Shown piece by piece: positions 24,802 through 35,300 of a DNA stretch of 64,000 nucleotides (the first letter of the stretch is position 1; each line of letters starts with the position of its first letter). Below the pieces are notes generated by a model, which was not told where the DNA came from, ran no database searches, and saw only the letters and a program-made list of their open reading frames with translations. Source of the stretch: ZC4RG30 sp965652645 (GTDB lineage Bacteria; Pseudomonadota; Gammaproteobacteria; Steroidobacterales; Steroidobacteraceae); contig CBFGXE010000003.1 of NCBI GenBank assembly GCA_965652645.1, positions 1-64,000 of the forward strand, in the 5' to 3' direction. Position numbers and translations under genes: made by a program.

Positions 24802-26361
24802 TTGGATCTACCGGTTCGTCGTGCGCTGCTGTCGGTCTCTGACAAGACCGGGCTGATCGAGCTTGCCCGCGCGCTGGCCGCGCGCGGCGTGGAGCTGCTC
24901 TCCACCGGCGGCACGGCGAAGCTGCTGGCCGGGGCCGGCCTCACGGTCACCGAGGTGGCCCGCCACACGGGCTTTCCCGAGATCATGGACGGGCGGGTGA
25001 AGACGCTGCACCCGAAGATCCATGGCGGCCTGCTGGGCCGGCGTGGCACCGATGATGCCGTGATGCAGCGCGAGGGCATCGCGCCCATCGACCTGCTGGT
25101 GGTGAACCTGTATCCCTTCGCGGCCACCATCGCCAGGCCCGACGTGACCTACGACGATGCGGTGGAGAACATCGACATCGGCGGTCCGGCCATGCTGCGT
25201 GGCGCGGCCAAGAACCACGCGGACGTGACCGTGGTGGTCGATCCGGCCGATTACCCGGCGCTGCTTGAAGAGCTCGATGCCGCCGGCGGCGGCACGCGCC
25301 TGCCCTTCCGCTCGCGGCTCGCTGCCAAGGCCTTTGCGCACACCGCGGTGTACGACTCGCTGGTGTCGCAGTGGCTGGCACGCCAGCACGGCGTGGAACC
25401 CTTCCCGGCGGAACTGGGCGTGGGACTCACGCGCATCGCCCCGCTGCGTTATGGAGAGAACCCGCACCAGCGGGCCGCGTTCTACCGCAGCGGCGCGGCG
25501 CCCGCCGACAGCATTGCCGGTGCGCGTTTCGCGCAGGGCAAGGAACTTTCATTCAACAACATCGCCGATGCGGACTGCGCGCTGGAATGCGTGCGCCAGT
25601 TCGAGCGCGAGGCATGCGTGATCGTGAAGCACGCCAATCCCTGCGGCGTGGCCGTGGCGGGCAGCGTGCGCGAGGCCTATGAGCTGGCGTATCGCACCGA
25701 TCCCACCTCCGCCTTCGGCGGCATCATCGCCTTCAACCGGCCGCTGGATGCCGCCACGGCCAGGCTGATCCTGGACCGGCAGTTCGTCGAGGTGCTGGTG
25801 GTGCCGCAACTGCTGGAGGGCGCCGCCGAGGCGCTGGCGGCCAAGCCCAATGTGCGCGTGCTGGTCACGGGGCCGCTGCGACAGCAGGCCGCGGCCGAAC
25901 GCGAACTGCGCAGCGTGGGCGGCGGGATGCTGGTGCAGGACCGCGATGCCGGCCGCGTCGCCCTGGCCGACCTCAAGTGCGTGACGAAGCGCCAGCCCAC
26001 GGCAGAAGAACGGCGCGACCTGGCCTTCGCCTGGCAGGTGTGCAAGTTCGTGAAGTCCAACGCCATCGTGTTCGTGCGCGACGAGGCCACCGTGGGCGTG
26101 GGCGCCGGCCAGATGAGCCGCGTCTATTCCAGCCGCATCGGCGCCATCAAGGCCGAGGATGCCGGGCTCACCGTGCGTGGCGCGGTGATGGCCTCCGATG
26201 CCTTCTTCCCCTTCCGCGACGGCGTGGAGATTGCCGCCACGCAGGGCGTCACCGCGGTGATCCAGCCCGGTGGCTCGCTGCGCGACGCCGAGGTGATCGC
26301 CGCCGCCGACGAAGCGGGGCTCGCCATGCTGTTCACCGGCATGCGCCATTTCCGACACTGA
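24802..26361 (+). CDS. purH: bifunctional AICAR transformylase / IMP cyclohydrolase
   Basis: Catalyses the last two steps of IMP synthesis. The 519-residue protein begins with the IMP cyclohydrolase domain (RRALLSVSDKTGLIELARAL, STGGTAKLL, GRVKTLHPKIHGGLLGRR). The transformylase domain follows (LRYGENPHQRAAFY, the catalytic Lys-His in IVKHANPCGVA, FVKSNAIVF). The start is a TTG preceded by GAGG; no in-frame ATG gives a full N-terminus. purD follows after 7 bases. Confidence 0.98.
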   Translation: MDLPVRRALLSVSDKTGLIELARALAARGVELLSTGGTAKLLAGAGLTVTEVARHTGFPEIMDGRVKTLHPKIHGGLLGRRGTDDAVMQREGIAPIDLLVVNLYPFAATIARPDVTYDDAVENIDIGGPAMLRGAAKNHADVTVVVDPADYPALLEELDAAGGGTRLPFRSRLAAKAFAHTAVYDSLVSQWLARQHGVEPFPAELGVGLTRIAPLRYGENPHQRAAFYRSGAAPADSIAGARFAQGKELSFNNIADADCALECVRQFEREACVIVKHANPCGVAVAGSVREAYELAYRTDPTSAFGGIIAFNRPLDAATARLILDRQFVEVLVVPQLLEGAAEALAAKPNVRVLVTGPLRQQAAAERELRSVGGGMLVQDRDAGRVALADLKCVTKRQPTAEERRDLAFAWQVCKFVKSNAIVFVRDEATVGVGAGQMSRVYSSRIGAIKAEDAGLTVRGAVMASDAFFPFRDGVEIAATQGVTAVIQPGGSLRDAEVIAAADEAGLAMLFTGMRHFRH

Positions 26362-26368
26362 GGCCAGC

Positions 26369-27664
26369 GTGGGTACATACAAGGTCCTGATCATCGGCGG
26401 CGGCGGACGCGAGCACGCGCTGGCCTGGAAATGCGCGCAGTCACCGCGCGTCACCGAGGTGCTGGTGGCGCCGGGCAATGCGGGCACGGCCCGCGAGCCG
26501 AAGGTGCGCAACGTGCCCATCGATGCCTCGCAGCTCGACGCGCTGGCCGATCTGGCCGCCCGCGAGAACGTGCAGCTCACCATCGTGGGGCCCGAGGTGC
26601 CGCTGGTGGCCGGCATCGTTGATGTATTTGCCACGCGCGGCCTGCCCTGCTTCGGCCCGCGCAAGGCCGCCGCGCAGCTTGAAGGCTCCAAGGCTTTCAC
26701 CAAGGAATTCCTGCAGCGGCACGGCATCCCCACCGCCGGCTACCGCAGGTTCACGCGCGCGGACTTCGACCGCGACTGGCTGGCGGCACAGCCCGGACCG
26801 GTGGTGGTGAAGGCCAGCGGCCTGGCAGCCGGCAAGGGCGTGGTGATCGCCGCCACGGGCACCGAGGCCGTGACGGCCGCCGAGGAGATGCTCTCCGGCC
26901 GCTTCGGCTCCGCCGGCGAGGAGCTGGTGATCGAGGAATTCCTCAGCGGCGAGGAAGCCAGCTTCATCGTGATGTGCGACGGGACGCACGTGCTGCCCAT
27001 GGCCAGCAGCCAGGACCACAAACGCCTGGGTGATGGCGACGCCGGCCCGAACACCGGCGGCATGGGCGCCTATTCACCCGCACCGGTGGTCACGCCAATG
27101 GTGCACGAACGCATCATGCGCGAGGTGATCGAGCCGACGGTGCGCGGCATGGCCGCCGACGGCATGCCCTTCACCGGCTTCCTCTATGCGGGGTTGATGA
27201 TCGACGCCGCCGGCGCGCCGCGCGTGATCGAATTCAACGTGCGCTTCGGCGACCCGGAGACACAGCCGGTGATGGCGCGCCTGAAGGCCGACCTCACCGT
27301 GCTGTGCGAGGCCGCCCTGGCCGGCAAGCTCGACACGGTGAAGGCCGAGTGGGATCCGCGCGCCGCGCTGGGCGTGGTGATCGCGGCCCAGGGTTATCCC
27401 GAGGAGCCCCGCAAGGGCGACGTGGTCGAGGGGCTGGACAGGATCGGCGCCCTGCCCGGCAAGCTGTTCCACGCGGGCACGGCCACCCGCGACGGCAAGG
27501 TGGTGACCGCCGGCGGCCGCGTGTTCTGCGCGGTGGGCCTGGGCGCCACGGTGCAGGCCGCGCAGCGCGAGGCCTATGCGCTGGTGGATGCCGTGAAGTT
27601 CCCCGGCGCGCAGGCACGGCGCGACATCGGCCATCGCGCCATCGCGCGGGAGCAGCAGGGCTGA
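26369..27664 (+). CDS. purD: phosphoribosylamine-glycine ligase
   Basis: Joins glycine to 5-phosphoribosylamine in purine synthesis, an ATP-grasp ligase of 431 residues. It shows KVLIIGGGGREHALAWKCA, VGPEVPLVAGIVDVF, FGPRKAAAQLEGSKAF, SSQDHKRLGDGDAGPNTGGM and FNVRFGDPETQPV. It starts at a GTG 7 bases after purH. The alpha/beta hydrolase downstream begins one base past its stop. Confidence 0.98.
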   Translation: MGTYKVLIIGGGGREHALAWKCAQSPRVTEVLVAPGNAGTAREPKVRNVPIDASQLDALADLAARENVQLTIVGPEVPLVAGIVDVFATRGLPCFGPRKAAAQLEGSKAFTKEFLQRHGIPTAGYRRFTRADFDRDWLAAQPGPVVVKASGLAAGKGVVIAATGTEAVTAAEEMLSGRFGSAGEELVIEEFLSGEEASFIVMCDGTHVLPMASSQDHKRLGDGDAGPNTGGMGAYSPAPVVTPMVHERIMREVIEPTVRGMAADGMPFTGFLYAGLMIDAAGAPRVIEFNVRFGDPETQPVMARLKADLTVLCEAALAGKLDTVKAEWDPRAALGVVIAAQGYPEEPRKGDVVEGLDRIGALPGKLFHAGTATRDGKVVTAGGRVFCAVGLGATVQAAQREAYALVDAVKFPGAQARRDIGHRAIAREQQG

Positions 27665-27665
27665 G

Positions 27666-28583
27666 ATGGGCGGGACGCCGCCGATGCAGGCAGGCGCCCG
27701 CAATGCACCGCAGTCGCTGCGGCTGCCGCATGTGTCCCCGGGCCACCTGGCCTGGCTGCGCAAGGTCTTCGCGCTGCTGCAGGCGCTGGGTCCCGCACTG
27801 GCCGCCCGGGCCGCCTTTCATCTTTTCCTGCGCACCTTCCGGCATCCGCTGGGCGCTGAAGATGCCGCAGCGCTGGCGCGTGCCCGCCGCCACCGGCTGG
27901 TGGCAGGAGCCGATGCCTTCGAGGTGCATGAATGGGGCAGCGGCCCGCGCATCGTCGTGATCCTGCATGGCTGGGGTTCCAGCGCCGCGCGCTTCACGCG
28001 CATGGCCGAGGCGTTGCATGCGCGCGGCTGGCATGTGCTGGTGCCGGATGCTCCCGGCCATGGCGCCTCTCCGGGGCGCAGTTCCAGCCTGCCGCAGTTC
28101 GTCGCGGCCCTGGATGCCGTGGTCGCCCGATTCGGTCCGCCACAGGCGCTGATCGGTCATTCGCTGGGCGCACTGGGCATTGCCTGGCGCCATGCCGGCG
28201 GCACGCCGGCCTGGGCCAGCGCGCTGACTTCCGTAGTGCTGGTGAGCATGCCTTCGGGTGCGCCCTTCCTGGTCGAGGTATTCGTGAATGCGCTGGCCCT
28301 GCGCGCGGCCACGCGCCGGCACCTGGAAGCGCTGTTCCACAGCCGATTCGGCGCCGGGGTGGACAGTTTCACCGCGCTTCCCGGTGCGGCCCGCATTGCC
28401 GCCCGCCTGCTGGTGGTGCACGACCAGGGCGACGACGTGGTGCCTTATGTCCACGCCAGTCAGTTGCTGGAGCAATTGCCGCAGTCGGAAGTCGTCACCA
28501 CCGCACAACTGGGGCATAGTGCACTCACGCGCGACGCGGAGACGATCAACCGCATCGTGCAGTTCGTCGAACAAGAAACCTGA
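27666..28583 (+). CDS. alpha/beta hydrolase
   Basis: A 305-residue cytosolic alpha/beta-fold hydrolase. It has the oxyanion-side motif ILHGWGSSAARF, the nucleophile elbow IGHSLGALG (Ser in GHSLG), the acid in VVHDQGDDVVPY and the His in AQLGHSALT, so the triad looks complete. The N-terminal 75 residues are an extra helical lead (LRKVFALLQALGPALAARAAFH). Substrate unknown; esterase or lipase activity is plausible. It starts 1 base after purD, but the next gene is the first of a membrane-protein run, so it bridges two functional groups. Confidence 0.85.
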   Translation: MGGTPPMQAGARNAPQSLRLPHVSPGHLAWLRKVFALLQALGPALAARAAFHLFLRTFRHPLGAEDAAALARARRHRLVAGADAFEVHEWGSGPRIVVILHGWGSSAARFTRMAEALHARGWHVLVPDAPGHGASPGRSSSLPQFVAALDAVVARFGPPQALIGHSLGALGIAWRHAGGTPAWASALTSVVLVSMPSGAPFLVEVFVNALALRAATRRHLEALFHSRFGAGVDSFTALPGAARIAARLLVVHDQGDDVVPYVHASQLLEQLPQSEVVTTAQLGHSALTRDAETINRIVQFVEQET

Positions 28584-28616
28584 CGGCCCGCGGCCGCACG
28601 GGTACCCGGGGAGCAC

Positions 28617-29330
28617 ATGGAATCGTTCCAGGGCAGGCTCGACACCGCGCTTGAGCGCGAGACGCCTGAAGGCATAGCGCTGGAGCTGCGCCCGGCCGGC
28701 GTGCCGGCGCGCGTTGCCGCCTACCTCGTCGACCTCGCCATCCGCGGCGCAATGCTGATGGTGGCGGCAATCGGCTTGCAGTTCCTGGGCGACACCGGGC
28801 TGGGCTTCTTCCTGCTGACGATGTTCCTGGTCGAATGGCTGTATCCGGTGTTCTTCGAGCTGGGACGCCACGGCGCCACGCCGGGCAAGCGGTCGCTGGG
28901 CCTGAAGGTGGTGATGGATACCGGCCTGCCGGTCACCCCGGGGGCCTCGCTGGCGCGCAACCTGCTGCGCGTGGCCGACTTCATGCCGATGATGTATGGC
29001 TTCGGCATTGCCTCGATGCTGCTGCGAACGGACTTCCGGCGCCTTGGCGACATCGCCGCAGGCACGCTGGTGGTGCACCAGGCACCGCGGCCACCGCGCG
29101 GCGACCTGCCGCAGGTGCAGCCGCGGCCGCCGGCAACGGCCCTGGGTCCGCGCGAGCAGGGCGTGCTGGTGATGCTCGCGGCACGCGCCCCCACGCTCAC
29201 GGGTGAGCGCCTGCACGAACTGGCCGCGCTGGCGGCGCCGGCAGCGGGCGAAGAGGCGCAGCCAGGCGGTGAGGCGCTCACCGACAAGGTGCTGGGGGTG
29301 GCGCAATGGGTGCTGGGGAGGCGCGCATGA
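28617..29330 (+). CDS. RDD-family membrane protein
   Basis: A 237-residue integral membrane protein. The RDD motif region is ARVAAYLVDLAIRGAMLM, a second helix is FFLLTMFLVEWLYPVFFEL, and the conserved downstream HGATPGKRSLGLKVV and FRRLGDIAAGTLVVH are present. The C-terminal 80 residues are cytoplasmic, Pro/Arg-rich. The ATG follows GGGGAGC. It opens a seven-gene co-directional unit with SpoIIM-, DUF4129-, DUF4350-, MoxR- and DUF58-type proteins. RDD proteins are proposed transporters, but here the role is likely tied to that set. Confidence 0.9.
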   Translation: MESFQGRLDTALERETPEGIALELRPAGVPARVAAYLVDLAIRGAMLMVAAIGLQFLGDTGLGFFLLTMFLVEWLYPVFFELGRHGATPGKRSLGLKVVMDTGLPVTPGASLARNLLRVADFMPMMYGFGIASMLLRTDFRRLGDIAAGTLVVHQAPRPPRGDLPQVQPRPPATALGPREQGVLVMLAARAPTLTGERLHELAALAAPAAGEEAQPGGEALTDKVLGVAQWVLGRRA

Positions 29331-30310
29331 CGCCGCTGCAGTTCCAGGCGCGCCATGCGGCGGACTGGGCGAAGCTGGAAGAACAGGTGCACCTGCGCCA
29401 GCTGCGGCATCGCCGGCGCAAGGATGCCGCGCTGCTGCCTGCCGACGAGTTTGCCGCGCTTTACCGCCGCGTATGCGAACAGCTGTCGCTGGCGCGCGAG
29501 CGCGCCTATCCCGCCTATCTCGTGGACCGCCTGCAGGTCGTCGCCTCCGATGCACACCAGCTGCTATACCAGCAGGGCGGCGGCACCACCCTGGCCGTGC
29601 TGCGCGAGTTCCTGCTGCGCGGCTTTCCCCGCGCCGTGTATCGCCACCGGCGACATGTGCTGCTGGCCGGCCTGCTGTTCTTCGTGCCGCTCCTGGCCAC
29701 CGGCTTCCTGATGTACCTGCGCCCGGACCTGATCCTCACGATGATGGATGCGAGCGCCGCGCAGGACATGGAGTACATGTATTCCATCGACGCCGAATCG
29801 ATCGGCCGGCGACGCGACGCCTCCAGCGACTGGGCGATGTTCGGCTTCTACATCGACAACAATGTCGGCATCGGCTTCCGCTGCTTCGCCGGCGGACTGT
29901 TCCTCGGCCTGGGAAGCATCTTCTTCATCGTCTACAACGGCGCGCTGATCGGCGCGGTGGGCGGCTTCCTCACCGAGCGCGGCCTGGGCGAAACGTTCTA
30001 TTCCTTCGTCGCCACGCATTCCTCCTTCGAGCTCATCGCCATCGTGCTGTCCGGCGCCGCGGGGCTGCGGCTTGGCCATGCCCTGGTCGCGCCCGGCAGG
30101 CTGACCCGCCGCGCAAGCCTGGTGACGGCCACGCGCGAGGTGACGCCGCTCATCTACGGCTTCGTGATCCTCTTCCTGGTCGCGGCCGCGGTGGAGGCGT
30201 TCTGGTCTTCCGCGCCCTGGATACCGCCGCTGGTGAAATATCCGGTGGCCGCGGCCTGCTGGATCGGGCTCCTGGCCTACCTGGTCGTGCAGGGACGCCG
30301 TGCGCGCTGA
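29327..30310 (+). CDS. SpoIIM-like (DUF95) integral membrane protein
   Basis: A 327-residue protein with an N-terminal cytoplasmic helical domain (about 1-100) and several membrane segments (HVLLAGLLFFVPLLATGFLM, FAGGLFLGLGSIFFIVYNG, PLIYGFVILFLVAAAVEAF). The mid-block FGFYIDNNVGIGFRCFAGG is typical of bacterial stage-II-sporulation-protein-M homologues in non-sporulating organisms. The ATG overlaps the RDD gene stop (ATGA) after GGGGAGG. In sporulators SpoIIM helps peptidoglycan remodelling; the role here is unknown. Confidence 0.88.
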   Translation: MTPLQFQARHAADWAKLEEQVHLRQLRHRRRKDAALLPADEFAALYRRVCEQLSLARERAYPAYLVDRLQVVASDAHQLLYQQGGGTTLAVLREFLLRGFPRAVYRHRRHVLLAGLLFFVPLLATGFLMYLRPDLILTMMDASAAQDMEYMYSIDAESIGRRRDASSDWAMFGFYIDNNVGIGFRCFAGGLFLGLGSIFFIVYNGALIGAVGGFLTERGLGETFYSFVATHSSFELIAIVLSGAAGLRLGHALVAPGRLTRRASLVTATREVTPLIYGFVILFLVAAAVEAFWSSAPWIPPLVKYPVAAACWIGLLAYLVVQGRRAR

Positions 30311-31025
30311 CGCGCTGGAATTGCGCATGCGCCCGCGCTCCCCGTGGGAAGCGGCGGACCTCGGCATCCGCTTCGCGCAGCGGCACTGGCGCGAGCTGCA
30401 CGGCTGCCACGCGCTGGTGACGGTGCCCGTGGTGGCCCTGTGCATCGCCAGCCACGAGATCGCCCCCTTCCTGCCACTGCTGCTGCTGTTCATTGCCAAG
30501 CCGTGGCTCGACCGGGTGAGCCTGTTCGTGCTCTCGCGCGCGGCATTCGGCCAGCGCACCGGCCCCGGTGACCTGTGGCGCAACCAGTGGCGCGTGCTGT
30601 GGCGCGCGCTGGTGTCCAGCATCACCTGGCGGCGCCTGTCGCCCTGGCGCTCGTTCACGCAACCCATCTACCAGCTGGAAGGCTCCCGGGTGGGGCTGCG
30701 CAGGCGCCAGCTGGGCGCGCGCTATCGCGGCCCCGCGCTGCTGGTGACATCGATGTTCTCGCTGGTGGAGACCTGCCTGGTGGCGGCCCTGCTTGGCCTG
30801 ATTGCCTGGCTCATGCCAACCGAACGCGGCAGCGACCAGGTGTTGCAGCAGCTGGAGGATGTCGGCCACTTCGCGGCGCTGTACCTGCCGGCGCTCTACG
30901 GCTGCGCGATGTTGCTGCTGGAGCCGTTCTACGTCGCGGCGGGATTCGCGATGTACCTGAACCGGCGCACTGAACTGGAGGCCTGGGACGTGGAACAGGA
31001 GCTGCGCCGTGCGTTTGCGTCCTGA
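30300..31025 (+). CDS. membrane protein of the SpoIIM/DUF4129 gene cluster
   Basis: A 241-residue protein starting at a GTG that overlaps the SpoIIM-like gene by 11 bases. It begins LELRMRPRSPWEAADLGIRF, a lead-in commonly seen in this cluster position. Hydrophobic segments follow (LVTVPVVALCIASHEIAPFL, PLLLLFIAKPWLDRVSLFVL, ALLVTSMFSLVETCLVAALL, YGCAMLLLEPFYVAAGFAMY). The tail TELEAWDVEQELRRAF is cytoplasmic. No enzymatic motif is seen. Its conserved setting implies partnership with the DUF4129 and SpoIIM neighbours. Confidence 0.8.
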   Translation: MRADALELRMRPRSPWEAADLGIRFAQRHWRELHGCHALVTVPVVALCIASHEIAPFLPLLLLFIAKPWLDRVSLFVLSRAAFGQRTGPGDLWRNQWRVLWRALVSSITWRRLSPWRSFTQPIYQLEGSRVGLRRRQLGARYRGPALLVTSMFSLVETCLVAALLGLIAWLMPTERGSDQVLQQLEDVGHFAALYLPALYGCAMLLLEPFYVAAGFAMYLNRRTELEAWDVEQELRRAFAS

Positions 31026-31803
31026 GCGCGTGCTGCTGCTGGCGCTGCTGTGTTCGACGGGGGCCATTGCCGCGGAATCCGCCACGACACAGCCCGGAGC
31101 CGCACAAACGCCGGCCGTACAGCCGGCGGCGACGCAGCCAGCCACCACGCTGCGTCTCGAGGACATCGAGCGGGCCATGCAGGCGCTCGATGCCGACCCG
31201 AACCTCGGCATCGAGCGCAACGTGCGCATGCTGAGGTGGATCAGCGATGGCGAGCCAGGGCCTCGCGAACGACCTGGCTGGGCGCGCTGGCTGGCCGCAC
31301 TGTTCGGCTGGTTGGCCAGCTCCGCCCGGCTGCTGGTGTGGATTGCCTGCGGCCTGCTTGTCGCCATGGTGGCGGTGCTGCTGGTGCGCCTGGTCAAGGC
31401 GCGCGGCAGGGATCGGGCGCCCGGCGGGGCCGCCGCGCCCACGCACGTGCGCGACCTGGACATCCGCCCGGAGAGCTTGCCGGAGGACATCGGCGCCGCA
31501 GCGCGCCAGCTGTGGGACGCGGGCGAGCCGCGACGCGCACTGGCGCTGCTGTACCGCGGCCTGCTGTCGAAACTCGCGCACGACCATCGCGCGCCGGTAC
31601 GGGAGTCGACGACGGAGGGCGACTGCGTGGCGCTGGCCCGGCGCTGCCTGCCGGAGGAGGCCAGCGGTTATGCCATGCGCCTGGTGAACACCTGGTCGTC
31701 TGCCGTGTATGGCGGCCTGATGCCGTGCACGGTCGAGGTGCATGCGCTGTGCGACGGCTTCGGCACGGCCCTGACGGTGCCCGTGGCCGCGGAGCCGGCA
31801 TGA
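31009..31803 (+). CDS. DUF4129-domain membrane protein
   Basis: A 264-residue protein with a signal-like N-terminus (VLLLALLCSTGAIAAES), one central membrane helix (LLVWIACGLLVAMVAVLLVRL) and a C-terminal DUF4129 domain (about 155-255, RQLWDAGEPRRALALLYRGL and MRLVNTWSSAVYGG). It starts at a GTG overlapping the previous gene by 17 bases. In other bacteria DUF4129 domains occur next to transglutaminase-like and DUF58/MoxR proteins. Function is not established. Confidence 0.85.
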   Translation: MRLRPERVLLLALLCSTGAIAAESATTQPGAAQTPAVQPAATQPATTLRLEDIERAMQALDADPNLGIERNVRMLRWISDGEPGPRERPGWARWLAALFGWLASSARLLVWIACGLLVAMVAVLLVRLVKARGRDRAPGGAAAPTHVRDLDIRPESLPEDIGAAARQLWDAGEPRRALALLYRGLLSKLAHDHRAPVRESTTEGDCVALARRCLPEEASGYAMRLVNTWSSAVYGGLMPCTVEVHALCDGFGTALTVPVAAEPA

Positions 31804-32961
31804 AGCACCGCGGCCTCATCGTCGGTGGAGTGGCCGCCATCGCCATCGTGGCGCTGGGGGCCTGGGTCCTCAACAACTCCTACTGGGAGGAGGTCCCGAT
31901 TCCCTCCGCGCTGCAGGGGCCGGCACGCGAGGATCCCTTCTATGCCGCAAAGCGCCTGGTGCGCGAACTGGGGGGCGAGGCCTCGGAGGAGAACTACTTC
32001 ATCTCGCCACCGGCAGGCGACGTGATCTTCCTGTCCAACTGGAGCTGGAACCTCGGCGCGGAACGCCGGCGGCAACTGGAGTCCTGGGTGGAATCCGGCG
32101 GTCGCCTGGTGACGGACAGCTCCCTGTGGCTGAGGGGTGAGGTGTTCAGGGAATGGAGCGGCCTCGACTGGTGGCCCGCTGAGAACCCGGAAGAAGCCGC
32201 GGCGAGGCAGCCACCTCCGGAGCGCTGTCGCCTGCTGCAGCGCCAGGGTGAGCGGGTGCTGGCCGACGAGAACGAGTCGCAGGGTTATGTGGTGTGCGAC
32301 CTCGACACCACCGTGGTGGTCTCCCGGCGCCCGCCCGAGTGGCTGCTGACGGACAAGGATGTAGCCAAGGTGGTGCGCGTGCCCGTGGGCGCGGGCAGCG
32401 TCACGGTGGCCGCCGCCGCCCCGTTCCACTGGCGGGGCCTGCTGGAAGCGGACCATGGCGAGCTGTTCGTGGCCATGACGCAGCTGCGTCCCGGTGACCA
32501 CGTGCATTTCCTCTCCGAGGCCGAACACCCCTCCCTGGCCGGACTCACCTGGATGCTGGGCTGGCCCGCGCTGGTGCCGGCGCTGCTGGCGCTGGCGCTG
32601 CTGCTGTGGCGGCAGGGCGCGCGCTTCGGCCCGCAGCTGCAGGTGGCGCCGCCCGTGCGCAGGTCGCTGGTGGAACAGATCCGCGGCACGGGCCGCTTCC
32701 TGCTGCGGCGGGGTGGCGCGAAGTCGCTGCATGCCGCCAGCCTGCGCGCGCTGGAGGAGGCCGCGCGTCGCAGCGTGCCCGGATTCGACACCCTGGAGGG
32801 CGCCGCGCGCACCGCCGCGATCGCCAGGGCCGCCGGCATCACCGAAGCAAGCCTGGCGCCCGCCCTGCATGAGCCCGCCGGCCCCCGTTCCCTGATCCCG
32901 GCGCTGCTGCTGCTGGAAGGCACGCGGCGCCGCATCCTTTCATCCACGAGAAGGCGATCCC

Positions 32962-32972
<11 letters not shown>
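31800..32972 (+). CDS. DUF4350-domain membrane protein
   Basis: A 390-residue protein. An N-terminal membrane anchor (GLIVGGVAAIAIVALGAWVL) is followed by a DUF4350/GATase-like Rossmann domain (DPFYAAKRLVRELGGEA, GDVIFLSNWSWNLGAERRRQ, WVESGGRLVTDSSLW). A second membrane helix is at MLGWPALVPALLALALLLW, and a helical cytoplasmic tail ends it. It overlaps the DUF4129 gene by four bases and the MoxR gene by eleven. Tight coupling suggests it is a membrane client or partner of the MoxR ATPase. Binding of a small ligand by the Rossmann part is possible but unproven. Confidence 0.85.
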
Positions 32973-33936
<964 letters not shown>

Positions 33937-33939
33937 CCA

Positions 33940-35292
33940 GTGATGCGTTTCCTGCCGGGCAAACCGCTGCTGTGGACGCTGGTGGGCATCGCCATGGGCG
34001 CGGCGGCCGCGCTGGTGGCCCGGGCACCGCTGGCCGCGGTGGCGCAGGCCATGGTGATCACGGTGCTGCTGCTGGCCGCCCTCTGTGGCCTCGATGCCTG
34101 GCAGTCGCTGCGCCAGTGGCGCGCCGCGCCGGTGCGCCTGACGCGCCGGCTGCCCGCGGCCATGGCCATCGGCGTGCGCAGCCGCATCCCGCTGTGGCTG
34201 GACCTGGAGGGGGATACGCACTGGCGCGGTGCCATCCATGACCACAATGATCCCGCCCTGCTCACCGAGGGCCTGCCGGCGCACTTCCAGCTCTCCGGCG
34301 GCCAGCGCGTGGAACTGGAATATGGCGCGACTCCCCTGCGCCGCGGCGACCTGGCCTTCGACCGCGCCGAGCTGCGCCTGCAATCCCGGCTGGGACTGCT
34401 GGAGCTGTGTCCGCGCATCGGCGATCGCGAGGGACTGCGCGCCTATCCGGACTTCGCGCAGGTGTCGCGGTACGCCTGGCTGGCCGGCGACCGCCGCCTG
34501 CAGGAGATCGGCATCAAGACCTGGCGTCGGCGCGGCGCCGGCACCAGCTTCCAGCAGCTCGCCGAATACACGCCCGGCGACCCGGTGCGCGACATCGACT
34601 GGAAGGCCACGCTGCGGCATGACAAACCCATTGTGCGCCAGTTCCAGGACGAGCGGGACCAGAACGTGTGGCTCCTGATCGACTGCGGACGGCGCATGCG
34701 CGCCGACGACCCGGACGGCCCCCCCGGCAGCGGCCACTTCGACCAGGTGCTCAACGCGGTGATGCTGCTCTCCTACGTGGCGCTGCGCGAGGGCGACGCG
34801 GTGGGCGCATTCACCTTCGGCATGGGCGGCGATGCGCACAAGTGGCTGGCGCCCCGCAAGGGCCGCGCGCAGCTCGGGACACTGATGGGCGCACTATATG
34901 ACCTTGAGCCGACCATGACGCACCCGGACTACCTGCGCGCCGCGCAGGCCTTCCTGTCACGCCAGCCGCGCCACTCCCTGGTGATCATCATCACCAACTT
35001 CCGCGACGAGGACTGCGGGGAGCTGGCCGATGCGCTGCGCCTGCTGCGCCAGCGCCACCTGGTGATGGTGGCCTCGCTGCGCGAGCGGGTGATCGCGGAG
35101 CTGATGGCGCAACCCCTGTCGGCCAGCACGGCAGCCGACATCGCCAGCGCGCAGCTGCATGCCCAGGCGCGCGATGATGCCTTCGCCCGACTCGGCGGAC
35201 GCAACGAACTGCTGGTGGACGCGGAGCCGCGCCGGCTGGGTGTCGAGCTGGTGAACCGCTACCACGCCGCCAAACGCAGCGGCGTGCTGTAG
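33940..35292 (+). CDS. DUF58-domain protein, MoxR partner
   Basis: A 450-residue membrane-linked protein. An N-terminal helical pair (LLWTLVGIAMGAAAALVARA, VAQAMVITVLLLAALCGL) is followed by a beta-domain and the DUF58 core with GAGTSFQQLAEYTPGDPVRD, IDWKATLRHDKPIVRQFQDE, WLLIDCGRRM and YVALREGDAVGAFTF. The core is VWA-like, so metal-dependent protein binding is plausible. It starts at a GTG (an ATG follows three bases later) 4 bases after moxR. It closes the cluster and converges on the outer-membrane gene downstream. Confidence 0.9.
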   Translation: MMRFLPGKPLLWTLVGIAMGAAAALVARAPLAAVAQAMVITVLLLAALCGLDAWQSLRQWRAAPVRLTRRLPAAMAIGVRSRIPLWLDLEGDTHWRGAIHDHNDPALLTEGLPAHFQLSGGQRVELEYGATPLRRGDLAFDRAELRLQSRLGLLELCPRIGDREGLRAYPDFAQVSRYAWLAGDRRLQEIGIKTWRRRGAGTSFQQLAEYTPGDPVRDIDWKATLRHDKPIVRQFQDERDQNVWLLIDCGRRMRADDPDGPPGSGHFDQVLNAVMLLSYVALREGDAVGAFTFGMGGDAHKWLAPRKGRAQLGTLMGALYDLEPTMTHPDYLRAAQAFLSRQPRHSLVIIITNFRDEDCGELADALRLLRQRHLVMVASLRERVIAELMAQPLSASTAADIASAQLHAQARDDAFARLGGRNELLVDAEPRRLGVELVNRYHAAKRSGVL

Positions 35293-35300
35293 CCCCCGCG

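Noticed and set aside
28617..30310. Sporulation locus because of the SpoIIM-like protein
   Set aside because: No other sporulation gene is present and the organism looks gammaproteobacterial; SpoIIM-like proteins are widespread in non-sporulators.
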